Origin: Novosphingobium sediminicola | Lineage (GTDB): Bacteria > Pseudomonadota > Alphaproteobacteria > Sphingomonadales > Sphingomonadaceae | Length of the DNA stretch: 64,000 nt | Assembly (NCBI RefSeq): GCF_014196525.1 | Contig: NZ_JACIDX010000009.1 | Coordinates: forward strand, 206,907 to 270,906 | Direction of reading: 5' to 3' | Notes under the pieces: model-generated | Seen by the model: the letters and a program-made list of their open reading frames with translations, nothing else | What the model was told of the DNA's origin: nothing | The model's database searches: none | Shown: in pieces, positions 25,556-34,257 of the stretch | Numbering within the stretch: the first letter of the stretch is position 1 | Layout of the letters: every line of letters begins with the position of its first letter | Made by a program: the position numbers and the translations under genes

Positions 25556-26521
25556 ATGGATCTGCTGGGTAATGTGCTGCTCTCGACAAAGGTTTTGGCC
25601 AATTCGATCGGAATTTTCGAATTTGGCGGCGAATGGGGCTTTAGCCTGAACGAGGCCGCCCCTGATTTCGCATGCAGCCTGACCATTCTGGAAGGGCGTT
25701 GCTGGTTCAAGGCCGAAGGACATGAAGGCGTGTGGCTGTCGGCCGGAGATACGGCCATTATCGTCAGAGGCACCCCTCACAGCATGGCATCCTCACCCCG
25801 TGCACCGATAGGGCCGCTGCTCGATCTGCTTGCGCCGCATGGGGCAGATCGGTTTGGTCCATCCACGCGCCGCGACGCGCCCATCCATATCCGATCCGGC
25901 GATGGCGAAACGCATACAAGGATGCTGTCGCTCGCCTATTTCCTTCGCGAACCGGAACAGAATCCGGTCCTCTCCGAACTCCCGTCATCCTTTGTTCTGC
26001 ACAAAGAAACCCATGCGATTTTCCCTTGGCTGACAAGCATCTCAACCTATCTGGCCGGGGCGGAATGCACCCAGCTTCCCGGCTATGTCGCAACCGCCTC
26101 GCATCTGGCCGACCTCTTGTTCACCAGCTTTCTGCGCGCGCGCATCACAAGCCATGCCTCAACCGCCAGCGGATGGCTCAGAGGCCTGTCTGACGGTCGC
26201 ATCGGACGGGTAATGTCGCGCCTTCACGCCGATCCGCTGGCCAAGTGGACCGTCGCGGATATGGCAAAGGAAGCCAATATGGCGCGCTCCACCTTTGCGC
26301 GCAACTTTACGAAGCTGCTGGCGCAATCGCCTTTGGATTACCTGCTGGGCATTCGCCTCGGCCTTGCCCGCGATCGTATGTTGAGCGACCGGATGCCGAT
26401 CGCGCAACTGGCCGAACTTGCCGGTTACCAGTCCGAACGGGCGTTTCGCACGGCCTTTGCCCAGCGTTACGGCGCGTCGCCGCGAGCCTATCTGGCCGCG
26501 CATGTGTCAACGACTGATTGA
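25556..26521 (+). CDS. AraC-family regulator with N-terminal cupin-type domain
   Basis: A 321-residue regulator. The N-terminal half is a cupin-like ligand domain (GFSLNEAAPDFACSLTILEGRCWFKAEGHEGVWLSAGDTAIIVRGTPH). The C-terminal 100 residues hold two helix-turn-helix motifs (WTVADMAKEANMARSTFARNF and MPIAQLAELAGYQSERAFRTAF) ending in the AraC signature RYGASPRAYL. The ATG at 25556 is preferred to a TTG at 25541. It is divergent from the dienelactone hydrolase and 90 bases upstream of the Rieske oxygenase gene, either of which it may control. Confidence 0.9.
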   Translation: MDLLGNVLLSTKVLANSIGIFEFGGEWGFSLNEAAPDFACSLTILEGRCWFKAEGHEGVWLSAGDTAIIVRGTPHSMASSPRAPIGPLLDLLAPHGADRFGPSTRRDAPIHIRSGDGETHTRMLSLAYFLREPEQNPVLSELPSSFVLHKETHAIFPWLTSISTYLAGAECTQLPGYVATASHLADLLFTSFLRARITSHASTASGWLRGLSDGRIGRVMSRLHADPLAKWTVADMAKEANMARSTFARNFTKLLAQSPLDYLLGIRLGLARDRMLSDRMPIAQLAELAGYQSERAFRTAFAQRYGASPRAYLAAHVSTTD

Positions 26522-26611
26522 GAGTATTGAGCCGAATATTGACACTAAAAGGCATAGAACATCCCCTCCACGCTGCCTATCTCAGCCCCAACGATACAAG
26601 GGAGAGGGTGC

Positions 26612-27634
26612 TTGGGCTTTCTGGAAAACGCATGGTATCTGGCGGCATGGTCCCGCGAGATTGATGGCGAAGCGCTGCTATCGCGCACCATTCTGGAACA
26701 GCGGATCGTCTTCTACCGCGATGACGATCAGGCGATCCACGCGCTGGCGGATCGTTGCAGCCATCGCTTCGTCCCTCTCAGCATGGGGCAGCGCCGGGGA
26801 GACAGGCTGCAATGTCCCTATCATGGACTGACTTTCGGGCCCGATGGGCATTGCTTGCATAATCCTCATGGCGATGGGCGCATCCCCCCCAATGCGCCCA
26901 TCCGCTCCTATCGGGTCGAGGAGCGGGGCCTGATGGTCTGGGTGTGGATGGGTCATACCGATAGGGCAGACCCGGCGCTCATTCCCGACTATGCGATATT
27001 GTCCGAAGCACCGGCAAGCGCGCAGATGCAAGGCTATCTGCATGTCGAGGCGAATTACCAGTTGCTGTCGGACAACATCATGGATCTGAGCCATGTCGAT
27101 TATCTTCACGCCGATACGCTGGGCGGCGGCTCCATCTCGCGCTCGACCGCCAAAGTGTCCGAAGATGAGCGGCAGGTGACAATCACCTGGCAGGTGGAAT
27201 CCGACACCGTGCCCCCCGCCTTTGCCCGCGAAATGCCCGATCCATCCGCCCCCGCCAGACAGGTCACGCAGGTCGTCTGGTCCGCCCCCAGCGCCATGCA
27301 ACTGACCATCCGGATCGACGGGCCTGACGGGGCCGCCATCAGTACGAATGCCTTTCACATCATGACCCCCGAAGGCCCCGCAACCACGCATTACTTCTTC
27401 GCCAATTGCCGCGAATTTCGCAAGGATGATGCGGATTACAATGCGATGGTCGCACAATTGGTGACGCGGGTTTTTACCGAGGAAGACAAGCCCATGGTCG
27501 AGGCTCAGCAAAAAGCGATTGGCACCGCCGAACTCATGGATCTGCGGCCCCTGGTGCTCGCCCCCGATGCCGGTGCAATCCGGGCCCGGCGCAAATTGGG
27601 CGCCATGATCCGGGCCGAGCAGCCCGACGGCTGA
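26612..27634 (+). CDS. Rieske 2Fe-2S aromatic oxygenase (vanillate O-demethylase VanA-like)
   Basis: A 340-residue oxygenase component. The Rieske cluster ligands are C49-x-H51 (CSHRF) and C68-x2-H71 (CPYHG). The mononuclear iron site is D157, H160, H165 (DLSHVDYLHADTLG). Length and layout match the vanillate demethylase/toluenesulfonate oxygenase group, which removes methyl groups or hydroxylates aromatic acids. The only good start is TTG at 26612, served by GGGAGAGGG. No ferredoxin-reductase partner is adjacent, so electrons must come from elsewhere. Its neighbours (AraC, dienelactone hydrolase, TonB receptor) suit aromatic catabolism. Confidence 0.88.
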   Translation: MGFLENAWYLAAWSREIDGEALLSRTILEQRIVFYRDDDQAIHALADRCSHRFVPLSMGQRRGDRLQCPYHGLTFGPDGHCLHNPHGDGRIPPNAPIRSYRVEERGLMVWVWMGHTDRADPALIPDYAILSEAPASAQMQGYLHVEANYQLLSDNIMDLSHVDYLHADTLGGGSISRSTAKVSEDERQVTITWQVESDTVPPAFAREMPDPSAPARQVTQVVWSAPSAMQLTIRIDGPDGAAISTNAFHIMTPEGPATTHYFFANCREFRKDDADYNAMVAQLVTRVFTEEDKPMVEAQQKAIGTAELMDLRPLVLAPDAGAIRARRKLGAMIRAEQPDG

Positions 27635-27759
27635 CGCGAAGCGGTGAAGCAGGCAAGCGGAACCAGATACAGCAAGACCCGCGCATATCGGCAGTTGGCT
27701 GGTCCGGCTTTGGCAAAATCGTATCGCGCAGCAGGCTTCAAGATGTTAGGGCCACCCCC

Positions 27760-28140
27760 ATGCCGCCGCAGGAGCCCCGAAAAGAACGCGTGACCATTGC
27801 CGCCGTGGCCAGACACGCCGGGGTATCCACCATGACCGTGTCCAATGTGTTCAACGGCAAGGGCAAATTGGCCGAGGCAACGCGCGAAAGGGTGATGCAG
27901 GCAATCGAGGCGCTGGGCTATAGGCCCGATCCCATGGGGCTGCGCCTGAAGGGAGCGGCGATTGCGCGCATCGGCTTCATCCATTTCGATGTGGAGAGCA
28001 TGTTCATCAGCGGCGCCATTGCCGCCATTACCGTGGCGGCGGCCGAGCGGGGACTGCAACTGCTGATCCGGCGATCAAAGGCGGTATCGCGGCAGGAAGC
28101 GCTGGCTCTGGCCGGGGAGCTGGTGCGGGCCGGGGCATGA
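27760..28140 (+). pseudogene. Truncated LacI-family regulator
   Basis: 126 codons with a normal LacI DNA-binding N-terminus (VTIAAVARHAGVSTMTVSNVFNGKGKLAEATRERVMQAIEALGY) and the first strand of the sugar-binding domain (ARIGFIHFD). The family is usually about 340 residues. Here the frame stops at 28138-28140, exactly where sequence of another gene family begins, so the effector domain has been lost by deletion. It might still bind DNA but would lack a normal dimerisation and ligand domain. Confidence 0.8.
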
Positions 28141-28370
28141 TGGGCCTGTGCAAGCTGAGCGGGCGGATTTCCTATCCGATTTATGTCACCCATTTCCCCT
28201 TCCTTTACGTCTGGATGAACTACGTCATCAACGAGCACCCTTCCGATGAGCGGATGCTGGGGATCCGTCTGCTGCTGGTGCCTTTCCTGGTCGTCGTGGC
28301 CTGACCGTCGCTGGTGTTGTGGGATGAACCGCTGCGGGCGCGGCTGCGGGAATGGCTGGGCCGGCGTTGA
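28137..28370 (+). pseudogene. C-terminal remnant of an acyltransferase-3 membrane protein
   Basis: The frame starting at the ATG that overlaps the LacI stop (ATGA) reads LSGRISYPIYVTHFPFLYVW, the typical last helices of acyltransferase-3 proteins, and closes with LWDEPLRARLREWLGRR. An in-frame TGA at 28302-28304 (probably a former TGG) interrupts it. About 300 N-terminal residues are missing. This is the other side of the deletion that truncated the LacI gene. Confidence 0.75.
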
Positions 28371-28621
28371 TCCAAGACGCCGATTTCTCGATTGCCAGGA
28401 CCTGTGTGGCGCCGGCCGAGGAGGGGCAGGTTGAAGCCATCTGCGATGTGTTTGTAGGCGATGATTCCACCGCATCGCTCAAGGACATTTCGACCTGCGT
28501 AATGGAAAACAGGGCCTGACAAGGGGGCCCCATTCCGGCATCATCGGCATGTTATCTTTACGGATTGGCAGCCCGCCTCTCGATAAGTCCCATATTGCCG
28601 GTCAATGCAGGGAGATCCAAT
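28371..28621. other. Intergenic region before eutB
   Basis: A plus-strand frame from an ATG at 28352 to a TGA at 28518 would encode 55 residues (ending STCVMENRA) with no family I recognise. It overlaps the acyltransferase remnant and is probably debris. The last bases hold the eutB ribosome site GGGAGA at 28610-28615. Confidence 0.3.
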
Positions 28622-30022
28622 TTGAGCGCCTATCGCATTGATCTGGCCGGAACGCGCTATCGCTTTGACAGCCTTGCCGAAGTCATGGCCTGCGCGTCGC
28701 CGGCGCGCTCCGGCGATGAACTGGCGGGCATCGCGGCGGGCAGTGCGCAGCAGCGGGTGGCCGCGCGCTGGCTGCTGGCCGACCTGCCGCTGGTCCTGTT
28801 TCTCGAAGATCAACTGGTGCCATACGAGCGCGATGAGGTGACAAGGCTGATCATCGACAGCCATGACCGCGCCGGTTTTGCTCCGATTGCCCACCTCACG
28901 GTTGGTGGTTTTCGCGAATGGCTGCTCGACGATGCCACCGACGGAGCGGCCCTCGCCTCGGCCGCAGGCGGGATCACGCCGGAAATGGCGGCGGCAGTGT
29001 CCAAGCTGATGCGCAATCAGGATCTGGTCATTGCCGCGCGCAAGATCGAAAATGTTACCCGCTTTCGCAACACGATCGGCCTGCGCGGGCGGCTTTCCAC
29101 CCGGCTTCAGCCCAATCACCCGACTGACGATCCCCAAGGCGTGGCAGCCTCCATTCTCGATGGTCTGCTGATGGGATCGGGCGATGCGGTGATCGGCATC
29201 AATCCGGCCACCGACGATCTGCCCACCATCGCCCGCCTGCTCACCCTGCTCGACGATCTGCGGATGGGGATGGACATGCCGACCCAGACCTGCGTGCTGA
29301 CGCATGTGACCAATACGCTGGCGCTGATCGGGGCGGGGGCGCCGGTCGATCTGTGCTTTCAGTCGATTGCCGGGACGCAGACGGCCAATCGCGGCTTTGG
29401 CATTTCGCTGGCGCTGCTGGATGAAGCCCATGACGCAACACAGGCATTGGCGCGCGGCACGGTGGGGCAGAATGTGATGTATTTCGAAACGGGTCAGGGA
29501 TCGTGCCTGTCATCGAACGCGCATCATGGCGTGGATCAGCAGACGCTGGAATGTCGGGCCTATGCGGTGGCGCGACGCTATTGCCCCCTGCTCGTCAATT
29601 CGGTGGTGGGCTTTATCGGGCCGGAATATCTCTATGATGGCAAACAGATCCTGCGCGCCGCGCTGGAAGATCATTTCTGCGGCAAATTGCTGGGCCTGCC
29701 GATGGGGCTGGACATTTGCTATACCAACCATGCCGAAGCCGATCAGGATGATATGGACACGATCGCCACCATGCTTGGCGTGGCCGGGGTCAGCTTTATC
29801 ATGGGCGTGCCGGGGGCCGACGATGTGATGCTGGGTTATCAATCGACCAGTTTCCACGATGCGCTCTATCTGCGCTCGGTGTTGGGGCTGGCGCCTGCGC
29901 CTGAATTTGCCGCATGGCTGGAAAGGATGGGATTGACCGATCCGGGCGGGAAACTGCTGCGCGGCGATCCGTTCCTGGCCTCGGTGCGGAGCGTGCCGGC
30001 GCTGGGAGGACTTTGTGGCTGA
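28622..30022 (+). CDS. eutB: Ethanolamine ammonia-lyase large subunit
   Basis: A 466-residue adenosylcobalamin-dependent ethanolamine ammonia-lyase heavy chain, which converts ethanolamine to acetaldehyde and ammonia with EutC. The family landmarks are all present: RSGDELAGIAAGSAQQRVAA, NTIGLRGRLSTRLQPN, GDAVIGINPATDD, YFETGQGSCLSSNAHHG, VGFIGPEYLYDGKQI and MGLDICYTNHAEADQDD. The likely start is TTG at 28622 with GGGAGAT upstream; a TTG at 28565 is less likely. It overlaps eutC by eight bases. No microcompartment shell or eutA/eutT genes are seen. The ethanolamine permease lies at 36048-37424. Confidence 0.95.
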   Translation: MSAYRIDLAGTRYRFDSLAEVMACASPARSGDELAGIAAGSAQQRVAARWLLADLPLVLFLEDQLVPYERDEVTRLIIDSHDRAGFAPIAHLTVGGFREWLLDDATDGAALASAAGGITPEMAAAVSKLMRNQDLVIAARKIENVTRFRNTIGLRGRLSTRLQPNHPTDDPQGVAASILDGLLMGSGDAVIGINPATDDLPTIARLLTLLDDLRMGMDMPTQTCVLTHVTNTLALIGAGAPVDLCFQSIAGTQTANRGFGISLALLDEAHDATQALARGTVGQNVMYFETGQGSCLSSNAHHGVDQQTLECRAYAVARRYCPLLVNSVVGFIGPEYLYDGKQILRAALEDHFCGKLLGLPMGLDICYTNHAEADQDDMDTIATMLGVAGVSFIMGVPGADDVMLGYQSTSFHDALYLRSVLGLAPAPEFAAWLERMGLTDPGGKLLRGDPFLASVRSVPALGGLCG

Positions 30023-30770
30023 TCGGCCGGATATAGCGCCTTTGCGTCAGAGACTGCGCGCTTTCACCAATGCCCGCGTCGCCATCGGCCGGGTCGGATC
30101 TTCGGTGCCGACCGCCGCCATGCTGGAATTTCAACTGGCCCATGCGCGGGCGCGTGATGCGGTGTATGATGCGCTGACGCCCGGCGCGGTGGAGCAGGGG
30201 CTGGCAGGCTGGCCCACGATCAGCGTTCACAGCGCTGCTCCCGACCGCGCGACCTATCTGCTGCGCCCGGATCTGGGACGGCGATTGCGGCCCGAGGATG
30301 CCGCGCGTTTGCAGGTCGAACAGGCGCAATTGGCCATCGTGATCGCCGATGGATTGTCGGCCACCGCCACTATGGCGCATGGCGCTGCGCTGGCACGGGC
30401 GATGGTCGAGCGGCTTAGGCATGACTGGCGGATCGGGCCGATGGTCATCGCCCATCAGGCCCGCGTGGCGCTGGGCGACGAGATCGGCGAGGCGATGGGC
30501 GCCGAAATGGTGGTCGTGCTGATCGGCGAAAGGCCCGGCCTGTCCGCCGCCGACAGCCTGAGCGCCTATCTCACCTGGGCGCCCCGGCGCGGCAGGCTGG
30601 ACAGTGAGCGCAACTGCATTTCCAATATCCGCCCGCCCCATGGCTGGTCGATTGCCGATGCGGCCGACGAAATCGTCCGCATCCTGTCGCGCGCGCGCGC
30701 AGCGCGATGCACGGGGGTAGCGCTGGCGGGCGGAGAGGCTCTGACGGCGGGAGAAGGCCCCGCATATTGA
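30015..30770 (+). CDS. eutC: Ethanolamine ammonia-lyase small subunit
   Basis: A 251-residue EutC, the small subunit that helps form the cobalamin site. The family opening LRQRLRAFTNARVAIGRVGSSVPTAAMLEFQLAHARARDAV is clear, as are IVIADGLSATA, HQARVALGDEIGE, LIGERPGLSAADSLSAYLTW and ERNCISNIRPPHG. It begins with GTG at 30015 inside the end of eutB, so the pair is translationally coupled. It converges with the CynX-like transporter gene at its 3' end. Confidence 0.95.
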   Translation: MADRPDIAPLRQRLRAFTNARVAIGRVGSSVPTAAMLEFQLAHARARDAVYDALTPGAVEQGLAGWPTISVHSAAPDRATYLLRPDLGRRLRPEDAARLQVEQAQLAIVIADGLSATATMAHGAALARAMVERLRHDWRIGPMVIAHQARVALGDEIGEAMGAEMVVVLIGERPGLSAADSLSAYLTWAPRRGRLDSERNCISNIRPPHGWSIADAADEIVRILSRARAARCTGVALAGGEALTAGEGPAY

Positions 30771-30788
30771 ATGCCTGCGCCACATTGA

Positions 30789-31958
30789 TCAGGCGGAAGG
30801 CCCGATGCGGTCGCCTGGCCGCAGGCCCATGGCGATCAGCCCCAGAACAAGGCTAAGCAGCGCCATCAGCCACCAGACGGGGGCAAGGTCGGCCAAATTC
30901 TGGCGCAGAAACCCCGCCAGCAGCGGCAGCATCGCGGCCAGAACATAGCCCCCGCCCTGCACGAAAGCAGCGACGGCGGCAGCCTCGTCCGGCCCTTCGC
31001 CATGGTCCATCGCCACGATCAGCGAGAGCGGGAACAACGCGCCGATGCCCAGTCCGGCCAGCACCACCGCCGGCCATGCCAGCCCCAGCGGCGCCAGAGC
31101 CAGACACAGCATCCCCAGCAAGAGCGCGGCAATCGCACAGAAAAGCGCCGGGCGGCGATCATGCGCGCGGTCGATCCAGAAGGACACGGCCAGCCCCGCC
31201 ATCACTTCGGCAAAGGTCACCGCCCCCAGCAGCCCGCCCGCCCCTTGCGCGGACCAGCCCAATCGCGTGTAAAACGGCGGCAGCCAAGCCAGAACCAGCG
31301 TGTAGGCGCCCGTTCCCAGCCCGAAAAACGCCAGCAGCAACCAGGCACGCAGCGAACGGGAAAGGTGCAGCCTCGATGACGCGCGGGATATTGCCGCCGC
31401 CCTTGGTTCCGCCACGCCGCGCCATGCCAGCAATCCGGCCAGAGCAGGCCCCGCCCATAGGCCCAGCGCCACCGGCCATCCCCAAGCCTGCGCCAACCAC
31501 GGCCCGGCCATCCCGGACATCAGCGCCCCGCCCATAATCGCGGTCGAATAAAGCCCCATCAGACCCGCAGTGCGCCGCCCGCCGCGATGACGGATAACCG
31601 CAGGCATCAGGGCCTGAACCAAGGCGATGCCCATGCCGCTGGACAGCGCCGTGGCCAACAGGACATTCGCCATGGGCCACAGGCCGCGCGCCGCATCACT
31701 GATCAGAATGAGGGCCAACCCCAAGGCAATCCCACCCCGCTCGCCCAACAGGGCACGCATCCGCCCCGCGCCCAACAGGATCGCCCCCATCAAGGCGACC
31801 GGCAGCGTGGTGAGCAGGCTGGCCCCAGTGTCCGACAGGCCGGTATCCTGTTGCAGCCTGTCGAGCAGCGGGCCGATAACCGCCATGGAGGGACGCAGAT
31901 TGATCCCGACAAGCAGGATCGCGGCCGGAAATATCCAGCCGGGGCGGGAACGGGTCAT
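30789..31958 (-). CDS. MFS transporter, CynX/NimT family
   Basis: A 389-residue, twelve-helix major facilitator of the cyanate/nitroimidazole (CynX/NimT) group. The diagnostic opening is LLVGINLRPSMAVIGPLLD, and helices continue with the loop pattern of the family (LMGLYSTAIMGGALMSG, MALLSLVLGLIAMGLRPG). The ATG at 31956-31958 follows AAAGGAG. It is divergent from a MarR gene across a short region with two dyads, so it is probably a MarR-controlled efflux or uptake system. The substrate is not predictable; no cyanase gene is present. Confidence 0.88.
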   Translation of the reverse strand: MTRSRPGWIFPAAILLVGINLRPSMAVIGPLLDRLQQDTGLSDTGASLLTTLPVALMGAILLGAGRMRALLGERGGIALGLALILISDAARGLWPMANVLLATALSSGMGIALVQALMPAVIRHRGGRRTAGLMGLYSTAIMGGALMSGMAGPWLAQAWGWPVALGLWAGPALAGLLAWRGVAEPRAAAISRASSRLHLSRSLRAWLLLAFFGLGTGAYTLVLAWLPPFYTRLGWSAQGAGGLLGAVTFAEVMAGLAVSFWIDRAHDRRPALFCAIAALLLGMLCLALAPLGLAWPAVVLAGLGIGALFPLSLIVAMDHGEGPDEAAAVAAFVQGGGYVLAAMLPLLAGFLRQNLADLAPVWWLMALLSLVLGLIAMGLRPGDRIGPSA

Positions 31959-32004
31959 GACGGGCTCCTTTGCGCAGGCCTTGCAGGGCGCGCATGGGTT
32001 CGAT

Positions 32005-32024
32005 ATATCTCGGTGTAGAGATAT
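32005..32024. promoter_or_regulatory. Dyad 1 in the MFS/MarR divergent promoter
   Basis: ATATCTC, six-base spacer GGTGTA, GAGATAT: perfect 7-bp arms. It lies about 50 bases from both divergent start codons. Probable MarR operator. Confidence 0.6.
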
Positions 32025-32025
32025 T

Positions 32026-32043
32026 TATCTCGACGTCAAGATA
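32026..32043. promoter_or_regulatory. Dyad 2, MarR-type operator
   Basis: TATCTCGACGTCAAGATA is an 18-bp near-perfect palindrome with TATCT/AGATA ends, like known MarR-family boxes. It ends ten bases before the MarR ATG and overlaps its ribosome site (AGGTGA at 32043-32048 is adjacent), so bound repressor would block its own translation-initiation region. Confidence 0.65.
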
Positions 32044-32053
32044 GGTGATCGCC

Positions 32054-32542
32054 ATGGATCGTGCCCAGAAAGCCGCCGACCAATGGGCCCGCGAAAGGCC
32101 CGATCTCGATACGGACGCCATGGTGTTGCTGGGCCGTCTGGGCGAGGCCGCGCTGGTCATCGCGCGCGACCGGCTCAATCCGGTCTTTGCCGGTTTTGGC
32201 CTGCAACCGGGCGAGTTCGACGTGCTGGCCACCCTGCGCCGCAGCGGCGCGCCCTATGCCCTGACCCCGACCGACCTGTATGAGGCCGCCATGATTTCAT
32301 CGGGCAGCATGACCAACCGGATCGACCGACTGGAAAAGGCCGGGTTTGTGACCCGCCAGCCCAATCCGGCCGATAAACGCGGCACGCTGGTCGCGCTGAC
32401 CGCCGAAGGACTGGCGCTGATAGATCGGGCGGTGGGCACCCATGTCGCCAACCAGCAGGCGGCACTGGCCGTCCTGGAGGACGGAGAAAGGGAGCAGCTC
32501 TCGCGCTTGCTGGAAAAGCTGTTGGCAGGGCAACAGGGGTGA
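32054..32542 (+). CDS. MarR-family transcriptional regulator
   Basis: A 162-residue MarR-type winged-helix regulator. The central DNA-binding region reads LTPTDLYEAAMISSGSMTNRIDRLEKAGFVTRQPNPADKRGTLVALT, including the wing motif DKRG. The ATG at 32054 with AGGTGA upstream is chosen over a GTG at 32045. It is divergent from the CynX-like transporter with two palindromes between, the usual autorepressing layout. The ligand is unknown. Confidence 0.92.
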   Translation: MDRAQKAADQWARERPDLDTDAMVLLGRLGEAALVIARDRLNPVFAGFGLQPGEFDVLATLRRSGAPYALTPTDLYEAAMISSGSMTNRIDRLEKAGFVTRQPNPADKRGTLVALTAEGLALIDRAVGTHVANQQAALAVLEDGEREQLSRLLEKLLAGQQG

Positions 32543-32779
32543 TCGCGCAGGGCGCGGCGGAAGCAATTGAAGCGAATACAAAACCCGCAAATGACGGACC
32601 TCAACCGCGCACCACCGTCCGCGCATGTGTACGCCAAATGACGTAATTCCTATGCTGCACTGCAATAGATACTTGCGGAATCGCCCAATACAGAATTAAT
32701 TTTGACTCGCATTTCGGGAATCATCCAAGGACGGGTCTTTCCAAAAAAACGGAATAGCAGCAGTTTTGTGGCAATGGCG

Positions 32780-32826
32780 CCGCCCGATCTATTTCCAGAA
32801 TGGAAATCAGATCGAGGCGGTTTTTT
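32780..32826 (+). terminator. Strong intrinsic-terminator hairpin in the leader of the nitrate-type ABC operon
   Basis: A long stem CCGCC-CGATCT / AGATCG-A-GGCGG encloses a second perfect stem ATTTCCA/TGGAAAT with a three-base loop, and is followed directly by TTTTTT (32821-32826). It has the form of a factor-independent terminator. It lies 240 bases after the MarR gene and 135 bases before the substrate-binding protein gene, so it either ends the MarR transcript or acts as an attenuator in the ABC operon leader. The rest of the 420-base gap shows nothing else I can name. Confidence 0.75.
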
Positions 32827-32961
32827 GCGTTTTTGGGTCTATTGGCGCTGAAATCCTGCAAAAGCGGCGATTTCGGCGACGATAAATTGCGCCCGCAACG
32901 CCCTACCTCGTCAAAACTGGCTGAATAAAGACTGGATCGTGCAAACAAGGGGAACGGGACA

Positions 32962-34245
32962 ATGGCAAAAGACGATGACTTCACCACTCTCAGCCGCCGC
33001 CGCCTGCTCAAGACCGGGGCCGGTCTGGCCGCCGCCGCGGCCGGCGAAACGCTTTTTGCCGGCAAGGCCATGGCTGCAGCAGGCCCGCCCGAAGTCAAGG
33101 GCGCCAAGCTGGGCTTCATCGCGCTGACCGATGCCGCACCGCTGATCGTGGCCAAGGAGCTGGGCCTGTTTGCGAAATATGGCATGCCCGATGTGACACT
33201 GGCCAAGCAGGCAAGTTGGGGTGCAACGCGCGACAATCTGGTGCTGGGCGGCGGGGGCGGCGGCATTGATGGCGCACATCTGCTGACCCCCATGGCCTAT
33301 TTCCTGACGCTGGGAGTTCAGGCCAAGGCCACGCCGATCAGCATCCTTGCCCGTCTGAACGTCAATGGTCAGGGCATCAGCGTGGACAAGGCCTATATGG
33401 CCGCCAAGGCCGATATCAACGCCGCCAAGATGAAGGGCGTGATCGCGAGCAAGAAGGCGGGCGGCAAGAAGATCACCATGGCCATGACCTTCCCCGGCGG
33501 CACGCATGACCTGTGGATCCGCTATTGGCTGGCCGCGGGCGGGATCGATCCGGACAAGGACATTGACCTGATCACCGTGCCGCCGCCGCAGATGGTGGCC
33601 AACATGAAGGCCGACACGATGGACGCCTTTTGCGTGGGCGAACCGTGGAATGCGCAATTGGTCGATCAGAAGCTGGGCTATACCGCCGTTTCGACCGGCC
33701 AGATGTGGATGAACCACCCGGAAAAGAGCTTTTCGATGCGCAGCGATTGGGTGGCCGCGCATCCCAACGCCGCCATCGCCATCACCGCCGCGATCATCGA
33801 AGCGCAGAAATGGGCCGATAATCCCGCCAATATCAGCCGTCTGGCCATGATGATCTCGGGCCGCGACTATCTCAAGGTTCCGGTGGGCGACATTGCCAGC
33901 CGCCTTCAGGGCAATTTCGATTTCGGCGACGGGCGCATGCAGGGCAACGCGCCCTATAAGATGAAGTTCTTCGCCAATAACGCCTCCTTCCCCTTCAAGA
34001 GCCACGACATGTGGTTCCTGACCGAGGAGCAGCGCTGGGGCAAATTGCCGATGAACCTGAACAAGGGCGCGGCCATCGCCAAGGTCAACCGGGCCGACAT
34101 CTGGCGCGCGGCCGCCGCCAAGGTGGGCGGGGTTCCTGTGCCGCCTTCGGACAGCCGGGGCGTCGAAAAATTCTTCGACGGCAAGACCTTCGATCCCGGC
34201 CACCCGGAAGCCTATCTCAAAAGCCTCGCCATCAAGCGCGTTTAA
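32962..34245 (+). CDS. Nitrate/taurine-type ABC transporter substrate-binding protein (NrtA/CmpA family)
   Basis: A 427-residue periplasmic binding protein with a Tat signal (SRRRLLKTGAGLAAAAAG, residues 11-28). The CmpA/NrtA family pattern is visible in KLGFIALTDAAPLIVAKELGLFAKYG, MTFPGGTHDLWIRYWLAAGGIDPDKD, PPPQMVANMKADTMDAFCVGEPWN and the NrtA-type C-terminus. Nitrate, nitrite, cyanate or bicarbonate are candidate ligands; the close match to NrtA wording favours nitrate. It heads a three-gene operon with permease and ATPase genes. No nitrate reductase gene is in the window. Confidence 0.88.
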   Translation: MAKDDDFTTLSRRRLLKTGAGLAAAAAGETLFAGKAMAAAGPPEVKGAKLGFIALTDAAPLIVAKELGLFAKYGMPDVTLAKQASWGATRDNLVLGGGGGGIDGAHLLTPMAYFLTLGVQAKATPISILARLNVNGQGISVDKAYMAAKADINAAKMKGVIASKKAGGKKITMAMTFPGGTHDLWIRYWLAAGGIDPDKDIDLITVPPPQMVANMKADTMDAFCVGEPWNAQLVDQKLGYTAVSTGQMWMNHPEKSFSMRSDWVAAHPNAAIAITAAIIEAQKWADNPANISRLAMMISGRDYLKVPVGDIASRLQGNFDFGDGRMQGNAPYKMKFFANNASFPFKSHDMWFLTEEQRWGKLPMNLNKGAAIAKVNRADIWRAAAAKVGGVPVPPSDSRGVEKFFDGKTFDPGHPEAYLKSLAIKRV

Positions 34246-34257
34246 GGGAGACAGTCC

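Noticed and set aside
28352..28520. 55-residue frame between the acyltransferase remnant and eutB
   Set aside because: It overlaps pseudogene sequence, has no recognised family and no good ribosome site.
32765..32790. Sigma-54 promoter-like GG-N10-GC (TGGCAATGGCGCCGC) before the nitrate-type operon
   Set aside because: Only the GG and GC dinucleotides fit; the -12 element lacks TTGC, and the match overlaps the terminator stem, so chance is likely.
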